Assembly: GCA_944383265.1 (NCBI GenBank)
Contig: CALWOX010000003.1
Location: forward strand, 1-64,000
Length of the DNA: 64,000 nucleotides
Origin: an uncultured Lachnospiraceae bacterium
GTDB taxonomy: Bacteria > Bacillota > Clostridia > Lachnospirales > Lachnospiraceae
Direction: 5' to 3'
Of this stretch, positions 16,679 to 26,413 are shown piece by piece. Under the pieces are notes generated by a model. It did no database searches. It had not been told where the DNA came from and saw only the letters and a list, made by a program, of their open reading frames with translations. How positions within the stretch are numbered: position 1 is the stretch's first letter; each line of letters begins with the position of its first letter. The translations under genes were made by a program, and so were the position numbers.

Positions 16679-17080
16679 TTAATTAAGCTCGCTGGTGCAA
16701 TGAGGACATCTTGTGGCCTCTATAGATATCTCGGATTTGCAATAAGGGCAAATCTTTGTTGTGGGAGCCTTAGGCTCCTCATCCTTTTTAACGCCTAAAG
16801 CCACAAGCTTGTTTACAGCCTTAAGAAGGCAGAACAAGATGAAGGCCATGATAATGAAATTGACTATTGAGGATACGAAGCTTGAACCGAAGGACTTTAC
16901 CTGAGCCAAGCTGTACATCTCGGCACCTGTAAGGAAGTTAAGTATAGGGGTAAGGATATTGTCAGTCAATGAAGTTACGATATTGGAGAAAGCACCTCCT
17001 ACGATAACACCGACTGCCATATCCATCACGTTTCCGCGAAGGGCAAAGGACTTAAATTCATCCAAAAGCTTTTTCAACAT
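16679..17080 (-). CDS. mscL: Large-conductance mechanosensitive channel MscL with C-terminal zinc ribbon
   Basis: 133 residues. The first 95 are a standard MscL: LLDEFKSFALRGNVMDMAVGVIVGGAFS forms the N-terminal helix and first pore helix, then a periplasmic loop and TM2 (IVNFIIMAFILFCLL). Opens under membrane tension to release solutes. Residues 111-128 carry CPYC-x10-CPHC, a zinc-ribbon tail in the cytoplasm not present in E. coli MscL. ATG preceded by GGAAAGAG. Own terminator; a possible weak promoter in the short gap after murE. Confidence 0.93.
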   Translation of the reverse strand: MLKKLLDEFKSFALRGNVMDMAVGVIVGGAFSNIVTSLTDNILTPILNFLTGAEMYSLAQVKSFGSSFVSSIVNFIIMAFILFCLLKAVNKLVALGVKKDEEPKAPTTKICPYCKSEISIEATRCPHCTSELN

Positions 17081-17149
17081 AAATATTCTCTCTTTCCTTA
17101 AATATTGAATACCTATAAGGTATTATTTTAATGATGCCAAAAGCATCTA

Positions 17150-18640
17150 TCATTTTACTTTTGTCTTGTCAAGGCTTTCTTTTATTACTTCTCTGTCAAG
17201 GAAATGCGTCCTCTCTCCGTTTACCTCCTGATAATCCTCATGTCCCTTTCCTATTACTGCAATTATATCTCCATCTGTAGCATGGGTCACAGCATACTCT
17301 ATGGCCTCTCGCCTGTCGGGGATCTTTATGTAGGAGTTCTTATCGCCTCCCGCGTTGAGATAGGCTTCCTCAATATCAGCTATTATGTCCTCGGGCTTCT
17401 CAAATCTGGAATTGTCCGAAGTGAATATTGAAAAATCAGCAGCCTTTGCGGCAGCGCCTCCCATACCTGTTCTCCTGTCCTTTGAGCGGTTTCCTCCGCA
17501 TCCGAATACCACTACAAGGCGCTTGGGGCTGTAGCTTCTGAGTGTGTTGAGAAGGCTTTCCATGCTTACTTCGTTGTGGGCATAGTCCACTATCACCTGA
17601 AACCTGTCTGATTTGTATACGGTCTCCATCCTTCCGTCCACATGGATATTGCAAAGAGCCTCATTTATATCGTCCTTGGGAAGCCCTATGGACGCACAGA
17701 CACTTATAGCCGCCAAGGCGTTTGATACGTTGAACTCTCCGGGTATTGCGAGTCTTACCTCATCCTCAAATCTTCCCCTTACGGAAAACTCAACTCCCAT
17801 GAAGTCGCTTCCCGCAGTGTAGTGTATGTTCTCGGCATAGTAATCGGCTTTGTCCCTTATGCTGTAGGTATATAGTCCCGGAAAGGCCTCCATTATCTCT
17901 CCTGCATGTCCGTCATCGGCATTTATAATGCCTGTTTCACACTGAGAAAAGAGCTTCATCTTGCAGCTTAAATACTCATCAAAGTCGGCATGCTCATGGG
18001 GACCTATATGGTCAGGGCTTATATTCAAAAATACTCCGTAATTGAATTTGATTCCGTCAGTCCTGTGCATCTTAAAGCCCTGAGAGGAACACTCCATAAC
18101 CATATATTCACATCCGCTCTTGACCATACGATCAAAGTATTCGTTGAGTTCATAGCTCTCCGGCGTAGTATTTTTAGTCTCAAAATGCTCCCCTGCTATA
18201 TAGCATCCGTTGGTTCCTATAAGGCCCACCTTCTTTTTGCAGTGCTCAAGTATGCTCTTTACCATAAAGGAGGTGGTAGTCTTTCCCTTTGTCCCTGTAA
18301 TTCCTATGCAGCAAAGCTTCTCTGTAGGATGTCCGAATCGAGCTCCTGAGAGAAGAGCGAGAGCCCTCCTTGAATTCCCCACAGCCAAAAGAGTAATAGA
18401 ATCATCCTCAGGCAGTGAGAGCTCTGCAGGATCCTTTTCAACCACGAAAGCCCTGCAGCCCTTCTCATACACATCCTTTATAAAGTCATGAGAGTCTGTC
18501 TTTGTTCCCGTCATGCATACAAATACTGTATTCGGTCCGGCCTTCCTGCTGTCGTATATCACATCCTCAACAGGGATATCGGTCTCCCCTGATATTACCT
18601 CGTATTCAAGCTCCTTAAGCCAATCCGCTAATCTGTCCAC
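17150..18640 (-). CDS. murE: UDP-N-acetylmuramoyl-tripeptide ligase MurE
   Basis: 496 residues, normal for MurE. Adds the third stem-peptide residue, presumably meso-diaminopimelate, to UDP-MurNAc-Ala-Glu. The ATP loop ITGTKGKTTTS is near residue 112, the central ligase domain has NISPDHIGPHEH, and the C-terminal domain has DYAHNEVSMESLL and GKGHEDYQ. The DAP-recognising DNPR motif appears as DNSR (TSDNSRFEKPEDI), keeping the Arg that contacts DAP but losing Pro. The start is GTG preceded by AGAAGGA. The dap genes at 51.5-54.6 kb fit a DAP cell wall. A weak hairpin at 17133-17147 follows. Confidence 0.88.
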   Translation of the reverse strand: MDRLADWLKELEYEVISGETDIPVEDVIYDSRKAGPNTVFVCMTGTKTDSHDFIKDVYEKGCRAFVVEKDPAELSLPEDDSITLLAVGNSRRALALLSGARFGHPTEKLCCIGITGTKGKTTTSFMVKSILEHCKKKVGLIGTNGCYIAGEHFETKNTTPESYELNEYFDRMVKSGCEYMVMECSSQGFKMHRTDGIKFNYGVFLNISPDHIGPHEHADFDEYLSCKMKLFSQCETGIINADDGHAGEIMEAFPGLYTYSIRDKADYYAENIHYTAGSDFMGVEFSVRGRFEDEVRLAIPGEFNVSNALAAISVCASIGLPKDDINEALCNIHVDGRMETVYKSDRFQVIVDYAHNEVSMESLLNTLRSYSPKRLVVVFGCGGNRSKDRRTGMGGAAAKAADFSIFTSDNSRFEKPEDIIADIEEAYLNAGGDKNSYIKIPDRREAIEYAVTHATDGDIIAVIGKGHEDYQEVNGERTHFLDREVIKESLDKTKVK

Positions 18641-18740
18641 CTTTGATTCCTTCTGCTTTCTTTTTGTATCGTTTTATTTATAAATTTACTTAAATTATAT
18701 TGTTTATGTCTACGCTAATTTTTTGTTAAGCCGGCTTAAT

Positions 18741-20411
18741 TTAGAAAAGTCCGGTTATCTTTCCGTCTACCACATCTATTCCCTCAGCTGCAGGCTTTTT
18801 GGGAAGTCCCGGCATTGTCATTATCTCTCCGAGAAGGCATACTATAAAACCTGCTCCTGCGGAAACATATATATCCCTTATATTTATGTCAAAGCCCTCA
18901 GGCCTTCCGAGCTTTGCAGGATCGTCAGAGAGAGAATACTGTGTCTTTGCCATGCAGACAGGGAGGCCTGTGTATCCCATGTCCTCTATCTTCTTTAAGG
19001 CGGTGCGGGCTTTCTTTGTAAAGCTTACGCTCTGTGCTCCGTATATCTCCTTGCAGATCTTGTTTATCTTCTCGTCATAGCTCTCGGTCTTTGCATCGTA
19101 GAGAGGCTTGTAATCAGATTTCTTGTTTTCGAGGGTATATACCACCTTCTCGGCAAGCTCCTTTCCGCCTTCTCCTCCCTTTGCCCATACATCGCTCATG
19201 GCAAACTCGCAGCCGAGGTTTTCACAGAATTCTTTCACAAAGTTTATCTCTGCCTCTGTGTCAGATGTAAATCTGTTAAGAGTGACAACTACAGGCACGC
19301 CGTACTTGTGTATATTTTCGATATGCTTTTCAAGGTTTACTATTCCCTTCTTTAACGCCTCGAGGTTCTCTGCTGAAAGTCCGTCCTTGGGTATTCCTCC
19401 GTTGTACTTGAGAGCTCTCACTGTAGCAACAAGGACTACCGCAGAGGGCTTAAGTCCGGCCTTGGGGCACTTTATGTCAAGGAACTTCTCGGCTCCCAGA
19501 TCAGCTCCGAAGCCTGCCTCCGTAACTACGATATCCGCGAGCTTTAACGCTGTCTTTGTAGCTATAACAGAGTTGCAGCCGTGAGCAATATTTGCGAAAG
19601 GTCCACCGTGAATTATGGCTCCTGTATGTTCAAGGCTCTGGATCATGTTTGGCTTTATGGCATCTTTAAGCAATGCTGCCATTGCGCCTACAGCCTTAAG
19701 GTCCTTGGCCGTAACCGGCTCTCCGCTCATGTTGTAGGCAACCACTATCCTTCCGAGTCTGTCCTTAAGGTCCTCCATATCTGTGGCAAGGCAAAGTATC
19801 GCCATTATCTCTGTGGCAACTGTTATGACAAAATGATCCTCTCTGGGGAAACCGTTAGTCTTTCCTCCCAGTGATACTATAATGTTTCTCAATGCCCTGT
19901 CATTCATATCGACGCAGCGCTTGTGAAGGATCTGCCTTGTGTCTATATTTAAGCTGTTGCCCTGGTGAATATGATTATCAAGCATAGCGGCGAGAAGATT
20001 ATTGGCAGATGTTATAGCATGAAAATCGCCTGTAAAATGAAGATTCAGATCCTCCATGGGAACTACCTGGGCATATCCGCCTCCTGCGGCTCCCCCCTTT
20101 ATTCCGAAGCAGGGGCCCAGAGAAGGCTCTCTCAAAGCAAGCATACATTTTTTGCCTATAAGGTTTAAGGCGTCGGCAAGACCTATGCTTGTGGTAGTCT
20201 TTCCCTCTCCTGCGGGAGTGGGATTTATAGCCGTAACAAGTACAAGCTTTCCGTCCTCTTTTCCCTCAAGCCTTTTTAAAAGCTCATCCGAAAGCTTTGT
20301 CTTGTATTTTCCGTAGAGCTCAAGCTCATCCTCGGAAATATCATACCTTGCAGCTACCTCCTTTATTGGAAGCATCACATTTTCCTGTGCTATCTCGATA
20401 TCTGTTTTCAT
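18741..20411 (-). CDS. fhs: Formate-tetrahydrofolate ligase
   Basis: 556 residues, full length. Converts formate, tetrahydrofolate and ATP to 10-formyl-THF in the cytoplasm, serving one-carbon metabolism and possibly acetogenic or purine routes. The ATP loop [14 protein letters not shown] is near residue 65, followed by [21 protein letters not shown] and the THF-region [21 protein letters not shown] preceded by AAAGGAGAGG. It is 70 bases downstream of ftsK. A 14-bp palindrome TTAAGCCGGCTTAA at 18727-18740 follows the stop. Confidence 0.96.
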   Translation of the reverse strand: MKTDIEIAQENVMLPIKEVAARYDISEDELELYGKYKTKLSDELLKRLEGKEDGKLVLVTAINPTPAGEGKTTTSIGLADALNLIGKKCMLALREPSLGPCFGIKGGAAGGGYAQVVPMEDLNLHFTGDFHAITSANNLLAAMLDNHIHQGNSLNIDTRQILHKRCVDMNDRALRNIIVSLGGKTNGFPREDHFVITVATEIMAILCLATDMEDLKDRLGRIVVAYNMSGEPVTAKDLKAVGAMAALLKDAIKPNMIQSLEHTGAIIHGGPFANIAHGCNSVIATKTALKLADIVVTEAGFGADLGAEKFLDIKCPKAGLKPSAVVLVATVRALKYNGGIPKDGLSAENLEALKKGIVNLEKHIENIHKYGVPVVVTLNRFTSDTEAEINFVKEFCENLGCEFAMSDVWAKGGEGGKELAEKVVYTLENKKSDYKPLYDAKTESYDEKINKICKEIYGAQSVSFTKKARTALKKIEDMGYTGLPVCMAKTQYSLSDDPAKLGRPEGFDINIRDIYVSAGAGFIVCLLGEIMTMPGLPKKPAAEGIDVVDGKITGLF

Positions 20412-20480
20412 CTGCCACCTCTCCTTTTAAATATATATTTTATTTTTTATTAACATATTGTATGTACCTGTAACGCCGGA

Positions 20481-23438
20481 TTATAAAATATTCTCAAATT
20501 CCTCCATGGTCTTAAGCACCCGTCTCGGCTTCGTGCCCTCCTCCGGTCCTACAACGCCTTCATCCGCCAGCTGGTCCATTATTCTCGCGGCTCTGTTAAA
20601 TCCTATCTTGTACATTCTCTGGAGCATGCCTATGGATGCCTTGTCCTTTTCTATTATAAGCCTTCCCGCCTGCTCAAAGTACTCGTCTCTGTCTTTACCC
20701 GAGGCTCCCTGATGATGAGAGTCCGAGCTGTCTGAATTTATACTGCTTTCTATCTCATTGCTGTAGCTTGTCTCCCCATCCTTCTTAAGGAAATCCACCA
20801 CAGCCTGTACCTCGGAATCCGAGATAAAGGAGCCCTGTATCCTTGAGGGCTTTGCCGCGCCTGAAGGGAAGAAAAGCATGTCTCCGTAGCCTAAAAGCTT
20901 TTCGGCTCCGTTCATATCAAGTATGGTCCTGGAGTCTACTCCGCTTGATACCTTAAAGGCTATACGGCTCGGAACATTTGCCTTTATAAGTCCCGTTATT
21001 ACGTTTACCGATGGCCTCTGGGTAGCTATGACAAGATGTATACCCGCAGCTCTGGCAAGCTGTGCAAGTCTTATAATAGCCGCTTCAACCTCGGATGAGG
21101 CCACCATCATGAGATCGGCAAGCTCGTCTATTATTATAACTATCTGAGGAAGCTTTTTGGGCTTGTCCTCATCCTTGATATCAGGACTCTTTGCCGCCTC
21201 TTCGACTCTTTGATTGTAGCCCTTAAGGTCTCTCGTTCCTGTCTGTGCAAACTTATTATATCTGTCCGTCATCTCAGCAACAGCCCAGTTAAGAGCCGCC
21301 GCCGCTTTCTTGGGATCCGTGACCACAGGGATGAGAAGATGAGGTATGCCGTTATATACACTCAACTCGACTACCTTGGGGTCAACCATTATCATTCTGA
21401 CTTCCTCGGGAGAGGCCTTATATATAAGGCTCATTATAAGAGTATTTATGCAGACTGATTTTCCTGAGCCTGTTGCTCCCGCTATCAGAACATGTGGCAT
21501 TTTCGCGAGATCGGTTATCACATTCTGTCCGCCTATATCTTTACCTACTCCGAAGGCAAGCTTTGACTTAAAGCTTCTGAATTCTTCATTGTCAATGATA
21601 TCCCTGAAGCAGACTATGCTGTTGTCCTTATTGGGAACCTCAATGCCCACTGCCGATTTTCCCGGTATCGGAGCCTCTATCCTTATCTCCTCGGCGGCAA
21701 GAGCATATTTTATATCATCCGCAAGAGAGGTTATCTTTGATACCTTTACTCCCTGCTCGAGAGTAAGCTCGTATCTTGTAACAGCAGGCCCACAGGCGAC
21801 ATTAGTGACTGTCACACCCACGCCGAAAGTCTTTAAGGTCTGCTGAAGCTTTATTGCCGTCTCTCGGAGTTCTTTCTGATCAAAGGATGAGCGTCCCGCT
21901 CCCTTTTTAAGGAGACTTACAGGCGGGAAAACATAAGGCTTTTTGATAATTTCCTTTTCCTTTATCTCATCCGCCACAGCATTATTTTCAGCCTCCGTAT
22001 TGCGTTTAGCCTTCTCGGTATTTCCCCTCTCTCCGGCATCCTCCTCATTGATTCCCGAGTCATCGGACTTCATTGCCTCCCTCTCAGGCTTTATCCCGAA
22101 GCTTTCGGTGTCCTTATTCCCAAGCTTTTCAGAAAGGAGTTTTTCCTTGTCCTCATTATTTACTACAGATATTTCCTTTCCCGATGAAGTGGTTACAAAG
22201 CTCATTATATCACTATAATCCTCATCAAGACTTTCCTTGAGCATTCGGCTCTCTATATCCCCACTGCCGCTTTCATGAGCCACATTGCTTCCGCCTGCAG
22301 CATAACCTTCCATAAACGCATCCTTAAGGTCAAGCTCACGGGAAGCGCTATTATCATCAATGCTGTCATTGAGACGGGCATTTTTACCGTTTCTGTATAC
22401 CTTGTACTTATCTTCCTCACTCTCATCAAAGGGAACTGTATCCTCGTCATAATCATAGCTTTCAGGTATGCTTATTTTGCCGTGGAATTCTGAGGAATAG
22501 TTCTTGTCATTGCTGTAGTCACTGTCACCATAATCATCGTACAGTTCATCATAGCCACTGTCATCATCTTCAGGCAGATCTCCTATTATGTCGTCTCCAA
22601 AGCCCGTATACACAGGCTTTAGGCCGTCATCGTAATCATAATCACCATCATAAGAATCATCATACGGGTCATCACAGAACATATCGCTGTCCGAAAGCCG
22701 CAATGCTTCCTCTCTTCTCCTGAGTCTCTCTTCTCTTCTTAATTCCATATTTTCTTTAAATCTCTCATGATTCTCTCTCGCCTTATTCACTGTCTTCTCG
22801 GAGCCCGCCTTGACAGCGTTTATAAATGAACGCTCGGTCACAAATACCATACCTATTATAAGGAGCACCACAAGTATGAGATATGCCCCTATTGTCCCCG
22901 CAATGCTTGTAAGTCCCGCGGCTATGATACCGCCCAAGGCTCCGCCTCCGAGCTCACGCTCGGCTCCCGCCCCATAATATCTCACTATGTCATATCCGTA
23001 ATCGCTTCCGAAAAGCAGCTGCATCAATGCCGACAAAATAAGCACCATCAAACAGGAGGTCACAAGCTTCGCATCAGCAAATACCGTGTCCTTATACTTT
23101 GTATATACGAATACCACCGCTGCAAGGATAAAGGGGAAAACGTAGCCTATGAGCCCGAAAAGCCCCATCTCCACAGATGAAACGATATCCCCCGCTCTGC
23201 CTGTAAGTCCGAAATTGCTGAGGAGCAAAAACAGTGCAAAAAAAGAGAACGCTATTACAGCAACTTCATTTGTTATAAAGCGTTTTTTCTTTGCTATCGT
23301 TCTCTTGTCCGGCTTGCGCTTTCTTGCGGTCCCTGTTGACTTGGAAGTTGACTTTGATGTGTTCTTCGTCTTTCCCGATGTCTTTTTTGCCGCAGTCCGT
23401 GTGCTGTTTCCTGTTTTTTTCTTTCCTGTTGACGCCAA
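20481..23438 (-). CDS. ftsK: DNA translocase FtsK/SpoIIIE
   Basis: 985 residues. A basic Lys/Thr-rich tail (1-55), four membrane segments (about 55-200), a long acidic Asp/Tyr/Ser linker (about 230-510), then the alpha/beta motor with Walker A GATGSGKS near residue 650 and Walker B IIIDELADLMM, and a C-terminal gamma winged helix (ASIGMLQRMYKIGFNRAARIMDQLADEGVVGP). Pumps chromosome DNA through the division septum. The frame opens with TTG at 23438 behind AGAGGT; a competing ATG at 23460 is in another frame. Whether it acts at division or sporulation cannot be told. The linker is longer than in Bacillus SpoIIIE. Confidence 0.93.
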   Translation of the reverse strand: MASTGKKKTGNSTRTAAKKTSGKTKNTSKSTSKSTGTARKRKPDKRTIAKKKRFITNEVAVIAFSFFALFLLLSNFGLTGRAGDIVSSVEMGLFGLIGYVFPFILAAVVFVYTKYKDTVFADAKLVTSCLMVLILSALMQLLFGSDYGYDIVRYYGAGAERELGGGALGGIIAAGLTSIAGTIGAYLILVVLLIIGMVFVTERSFINAVKAGSEKTVNKARENHERFKENMELRREERLRRREEALRLSDSDMFCDDPYDDSYDGDYDYDDGLKPVYTGFGDDIIGDLPEDDDSGYDELYDDYGDSDYSNDKNYSSEFHGKISIPESYDYDEDTVPFDESEEDKYKVYRNGKNARLNDSIDDNSASRELDLKDAFMEGYAAGGSNVAHESGSGDIESRMLKESLDEDYSDIMSFVTTSSGKEISVVNNEDKEKLLSEKLGNKDTESFGIKPEREAMKSDDSGINEEDAGERGNTEKAKRNTEAENNAVADEIKEKEIIKKPYVFPPVSLLKKGAGRSSFDQKELRETAIKLQQTLKTFGVGVTVTNVACGPAVTRYELTLEQGVKVSKITSLADDIKYALAAEEIRIEAPIPGKSAVGIEVPNKDNSIVCFRDIIDNEEFRSFKSKLAFGVGKDIGGQNVITDLAKMPHVLIAGATGSGKSVCINTLIMSLIYKASPEEVRMIMVDPKVVELSVYNGIPHLLIPVVTDPKKAAAALNWAVAEMTDRYNKFAQTGTRDLKGYNQRVEEAAKSPDIKDEDKPKKLPQIVIIIDELADLMMVASSEVEAAIIRLAQLARAAGIHLVIATQRPSVNVITGLIKANVPSRIAFKVSSGVDSRTILDMNGAEKLLGYGDMLFFPSGAAKPSRIQGSFISDSEVQAVVDFLKKDGETSYSNEIESSINSDSSDSHHQGASGKDRDEYFEQAGRLIIEKDKASIGMLQRMYKIGFNRAARIMDQLADEGVVGPEEGTKPRRVLKTMEEFENIL

Positions 23439-23493
23439 ATCTATACCTCTGAAATCTCATTCCGTCTTAGCTTATATAGTATACAATAGAAGA

Positions 23494-23513
23494 AGAGGCT
23501 TTAGCAAGCCTCT
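23494..23513 (-). terminator. Weak terminator between NlpC/P60 gene and ftsK
   Basis: Stem AGAGGCTT/AAGCCTCT with a four-base loop, followed on the minus strand by TCTTCTATTG. The U-run is interrupted. A possible ftsK promoter, TTGCTA-N18-TATACT, overlaps the stem. Confidence 0.45.
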
Positions 23514-23522
23514 TGACTTCTG

Positions 23523-25310
23523 TTAGGGTCCTATAACATTTCTTATAGCTACAGGTGTACGATAGTTCCACCTGTATATACGTATTCCACTCCTTCTGGA
23601 GGCGGCGTTTACCACCTGTCCGTTGCCTATATACATTCCCACATGGTTTACCACACCGCTCGAATTTGCGTAAAATACAAGATCTCCGGGCTTCATATCG
23701 GATGAGGTGACTGCCACTCCCGATCTTGCCTGGTCACGGCTTACTCTGGGTACGGATATTCCGAAATGCTTGAGTACAGACATTACAAAGCCCGAGCAAT
23801 CCGCTCCGTTTGTCAGGGATGTTCCTCCCCAGACATAAGGGTTTCCTACAAACTGACACGCATAGTTTACGATCTCGTTTCTGAATGCCGCAGCCGCGTT
23901 TGCCGCCTCTACAGCAGGATAATACTCAACAGCCTCTGTGAGTCCGTATCTTACCTCAACATTATTGTCTCTTGTAGATATATATGCCCTGTCGGCCTCC
24001 TCATCTCCGTCAGAGCTGTCGAGCTCTATCTCAACCCAGCCGTCAAGCTGGTCGAGAACATGGTACTCCTGATTTCTCGTTACCTGCGTCCACACCTCGG
24101 CATCAAGAGAGGGCTCCGTGCGGACATTCAGAGAGTCTGTTGTAATTACAGCTGTAAGCACAGCATCATCCACAGCCGCTTCCCTTGCAGGCTGTCCCGT
24201 TATGACGTACTCCGCCGCTATATATCCCGTAACATCGCCTGATTTTATCTTGTACCAGGTCCTGCCGTCATTTTCCACAGTCTCAAGGAGCTCCGCTCCC
24301 GCCTCTTCAGGAAACTTACCACAGATATTATCTATTCCGTCAGCCTCGGGAGTCTCCCTGACATTTATATATCCGTCTGTGTTTGAAACCACTATATTGT
24401 CGAACTGGGTAAGGACCATCTCTCTTAAATCAAGTCTCTTCGCCTCGTCCATGCACTCTCTGAGTTCCGCATTTCCGTCGCTTATGGATATGAAGGCCTC
24501 GTCGACTCCGTCTATCTTGTCGGCAACTATCTTTGCCCAGTTTCCGTCATCAGATATGACCTCATATCTCTCGCCCTCAAGAGCACTTCCCACCACATTT
24601 TCAGGATCTATCACAGGCTCTGTCCTTATGTTCAGCTTGGGCACAGTTACAACAGCCCTCTCCTTTATAAGGTCACCTGCAAGCTCATGGGCCTCGTCGC
24701 CCGTGATCAAATAGGTATTATATACATAGCCCCTTATACCGCCCGACTCCACAAGAGACCACTCTCCGTCAGTCTCTATTATATCGCAGGCCGCATTCTG
24801 AGGAAGCTTTCCTATAATGTTGGTCATGTCTATAGTATTAGGCTCGCTTCGCATGTTTATGTATCCGGAGGCTCCGACTATTGCGAGGTCATCGTATTCA
24901 GCCGTAACGCTTTCCACAAGGGTCTCTCTCTCAAGCCTTGCCCTCTCAGCCTCGGATACTGTGGCCACAGATGCGGTGGCCGCAGCATGAGTATCGGAGC
25001 CGTCCCCGTCCGTTCCCGAGATACCTCTTATGCAGCTCCTTACGCCCATTGCAATTGCAAAAATAACAGCCAAAAGAATAATAATAAGAAGAACAAGCTG
25101 CTTCAGATTCACTTCCTCCGCAAAGCTCTTTTTTCTCCTGCTTTTCCACTTATGAGTGATCTCAGGCTCATCCTCATCCTCAAAAAATATGTGCTTATAT
25201 TTCTCTCTGAATGCGGAATCGTCTATAAGCGGCTCTCTTTTGGCCCTTTTATCATCGGTCTCCTCCTCGCCTGAGGAGGGAATCATATTCTCATCATCTT
25301 CTGTTCTCAT
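23523..25310 (-). CDS. Membrane-anchored SH3-domain NlpC/P60 (C40) peptidoglycan endopeptidase
   Basis: 595 residues. A cytoplasmic acidic tail (1-68), one membrane helix (71-90), four SH3b-like repeats between about 135 and 455 each with the pattern YINMRSEP/LNIRTEP, and a C-terminal NlpC/P60 domain (about 480-595). The catalytic Cys is in GADCSGFVMSVLKHFG and the His in VVNHVGMYIGNG. It should hydrolyse gamma-D-Glu-DAP bonds at the cell surface, held by the membrane helix rather than a cleaved signal. ATG preceded by GGAG. It neighbours ftsK and murE, fitting cell wall or division work. Confidence 0.9.
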   Translation of the reverse strand: MRTEDDENMIPSSGEEETDDKRAKREPLIDDSAFREKYKHIFFEDEDEPEITHKWKSRRKKSFAEEVNLKQLVLLIIILLAVIFAIAMGVRSCIRGISGTDGDGSDTHAAATASVATVSEAERARLERETLVESVTAEYDDLAIVGASGYINMRSEPNTIDMTNIIGKLPQNAACDIIETDGEWSLVESGGIRGYVYNTYLITGDEAHELAGDLIKERAVVTVPKLNIRTEPVIDPENVVGSALEGERYEVISDDGNWAKIVADKIDGVDEAFISISDGNAELRECMDEAKRLDLREMVLTQFDNIVVSNTDGYINVRETPEADGIDNICGKFPEEAGAELLETVENDGRTWYKIKSGDVTGYIAAEYVITGQPAREAAVDDAVLTAVITTDSLNVRTEPSLDAEVWTQVTRNQEYHVLDQLDGWVEIELDSSDGDEEADRAYISTRDNNVEVRYGLTEAVEYYPAVEAANAAAAFRNEIVNYACQFVGNPYVWGGTSLTNGADCSGFVMSVLKHFGISVPRVSRDQARSGVAVTSSDMKPGDLVFYANSSGVVNHVGMYIGNGQVVNAASRRSGIRIYRWNYRTPVAIRNVIGP

Positions 25311-25393
25311 CTGCGATCTCCAAAAAATCTGAATTAAAATAGAAGTAAGCTCTATAATAGCATAATTTTTTCCTTAATTTTTTTACGATTTAA

Positions 25394-26293
25394 TTAACAT
25401 GCGCCATACTTTTCAAATTCCGGCTGCATTTTCCTGACAAAGCTCCTGAAAAGCTCATTTGAATAATCTCCCCTCCTAAGATATACTCCGAAGGATGCAA
25501 AATGTCCGCCCTCCTCCAAAGCGATCCTTTTTACCGGGACTGCGCGAGGGATGCAGACCTCAGGAAGCAACGCCACTCCGAAGCCCGCCATTACAAGTGT
25601 CACCACCTCCTCGGGCGACTCGCAAAAGTAAAGCTCCTCAGGCATTTTTTCTCCGATCAAACGTCCCTGTACCTCCAAAAGGCTCTTACTCGCTCGCTGA
25701 GGTATAAGCGCCACAAGATTTTCTCTCTTGATATCGTCAAACCCTACAGATGACAATTCGGCAAAAGGATGATTTTCCTGACATATGCAGACTATCGGAG
25801 TCCTTGTCAATTCCCGATAGCTTATGCTGTCATTTCGGAAATTATGCTCCTTAAAGACAACGGCGGCATCCAGATCTCCTTCCTCAAGCATCCTGAATAT
25901 AAGGCTGTTGGGAAGCACTCTGAGTCTCGGGTGGAGCCTTGTATGCTCCCTTCTGAGTTCGTCTAGCACCCTCGCCATGATAAAAAGGCAGGCATAATTG
26001 CCGCTGCCCACTGAAAAAAACAGACTTTCCTTGTCCGTATCTCCCTCAAATCTCTTTTTTGCCCTGTCCGTAATAGTCAAAATGCTCTGAGCGTCATTTA
26101 TAAATATCTTTCCCTCATCGGTGAGCCTTACGCTTCTCGTCGTTCTCACAAAAAGCTTTGTACCAAGTTCCTCCTCAAGGGTCTGTATCTGCTGGGTAAC
26201 AGCCGGCTGAGTAACATGAAGGTGCTCCGCAGCCCTGGCAAAGCTGAGATTCTCCGCCACCTCCAAGAAGCACATAAGCTGAAATGTATTCAT
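25394..26293 (-). CDS. LysR family transcriptional regulator
   Basis: 299 residues. N-terminal winged helix (NTFQLMCFLEVAENLSFARAAEHLHVTQPAVTQQIQTLEEELG) and a substrate-binding effector domain. ATG behind GAGGGAAGG. It has its own promoter at 26334-26362, just after the terminator of the ABC operon, so it is a separate unit. It could regulate the neighbouring TrpX-type importer, but LysR genes are usually divergent from their targets and this one is not. Confidence 0.88.
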   Translation of the reverse strand: MNTFQLMCFLEVAENLSFARAAEHLHVTQPAVTQQIQTLEEELGTKLFVRTTRSVRLTDEGKIFINDAQSILTITDRAKKRFEGDTDKESLFFSVGSGNYACLFIMARVLDELRREHTRLHPRLRVLPNSLIFRMLEEGDLDAAVVFKEHNFRNDSISYRELTRTPIVCICQENHPFAELSSVGFDDIKRENLVALIPQRASKSLLEVQGRLIGEKMPEELYFCESPEEVVTLVMAGFGVALLPEVCIPRAVPVKRIALEEGGHFASFGVYLRRGDYSNELFRSFVRKMQPEFEKYGAC

Positions 26294-26333
26294 AAAGCAT
26301 TACCTTCCCTCAATTAATAAGCTTTACTTATCA

Positions 26334-26362
26334 ATAATAATATATTTCCGAAAAGACTTCAA
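26334..26362 (-). promoter_or_regulatory. Promoter of LysR gene
   Basis: Minus-strand TTGAAG, 17-base spacer, TATTAT, 41 bases upstream of the start codon. Confidence 0.55.
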
Positions 26363-26365
26363 CAA

Positions 26366-26399
26366 GAAAAACAGAGTCGGCAGCATACTGTCGGCTCTG
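26366..26399 (-). terminator. Terminator of TrpX-type ABC operon
   Basis: Minus-strand stem CAGAGCCGACAG / CTGCCGACTCTG with two mismatches and a TATG loop, followed by TTTTTC. It follows the ATPase stop at 26414. Confidence 0.75.
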
Positions 26400-26413
26400 C
26401 ATAATATATATTT

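Noticed and set aside
18727-18740. Palindrome TTAAGCCGGCTTAA after fhs as a terminator
   Set aside because: It has no loop and is followed by an A-rich rather than T-rich run on the minus strand; more likely a chance or protein site.
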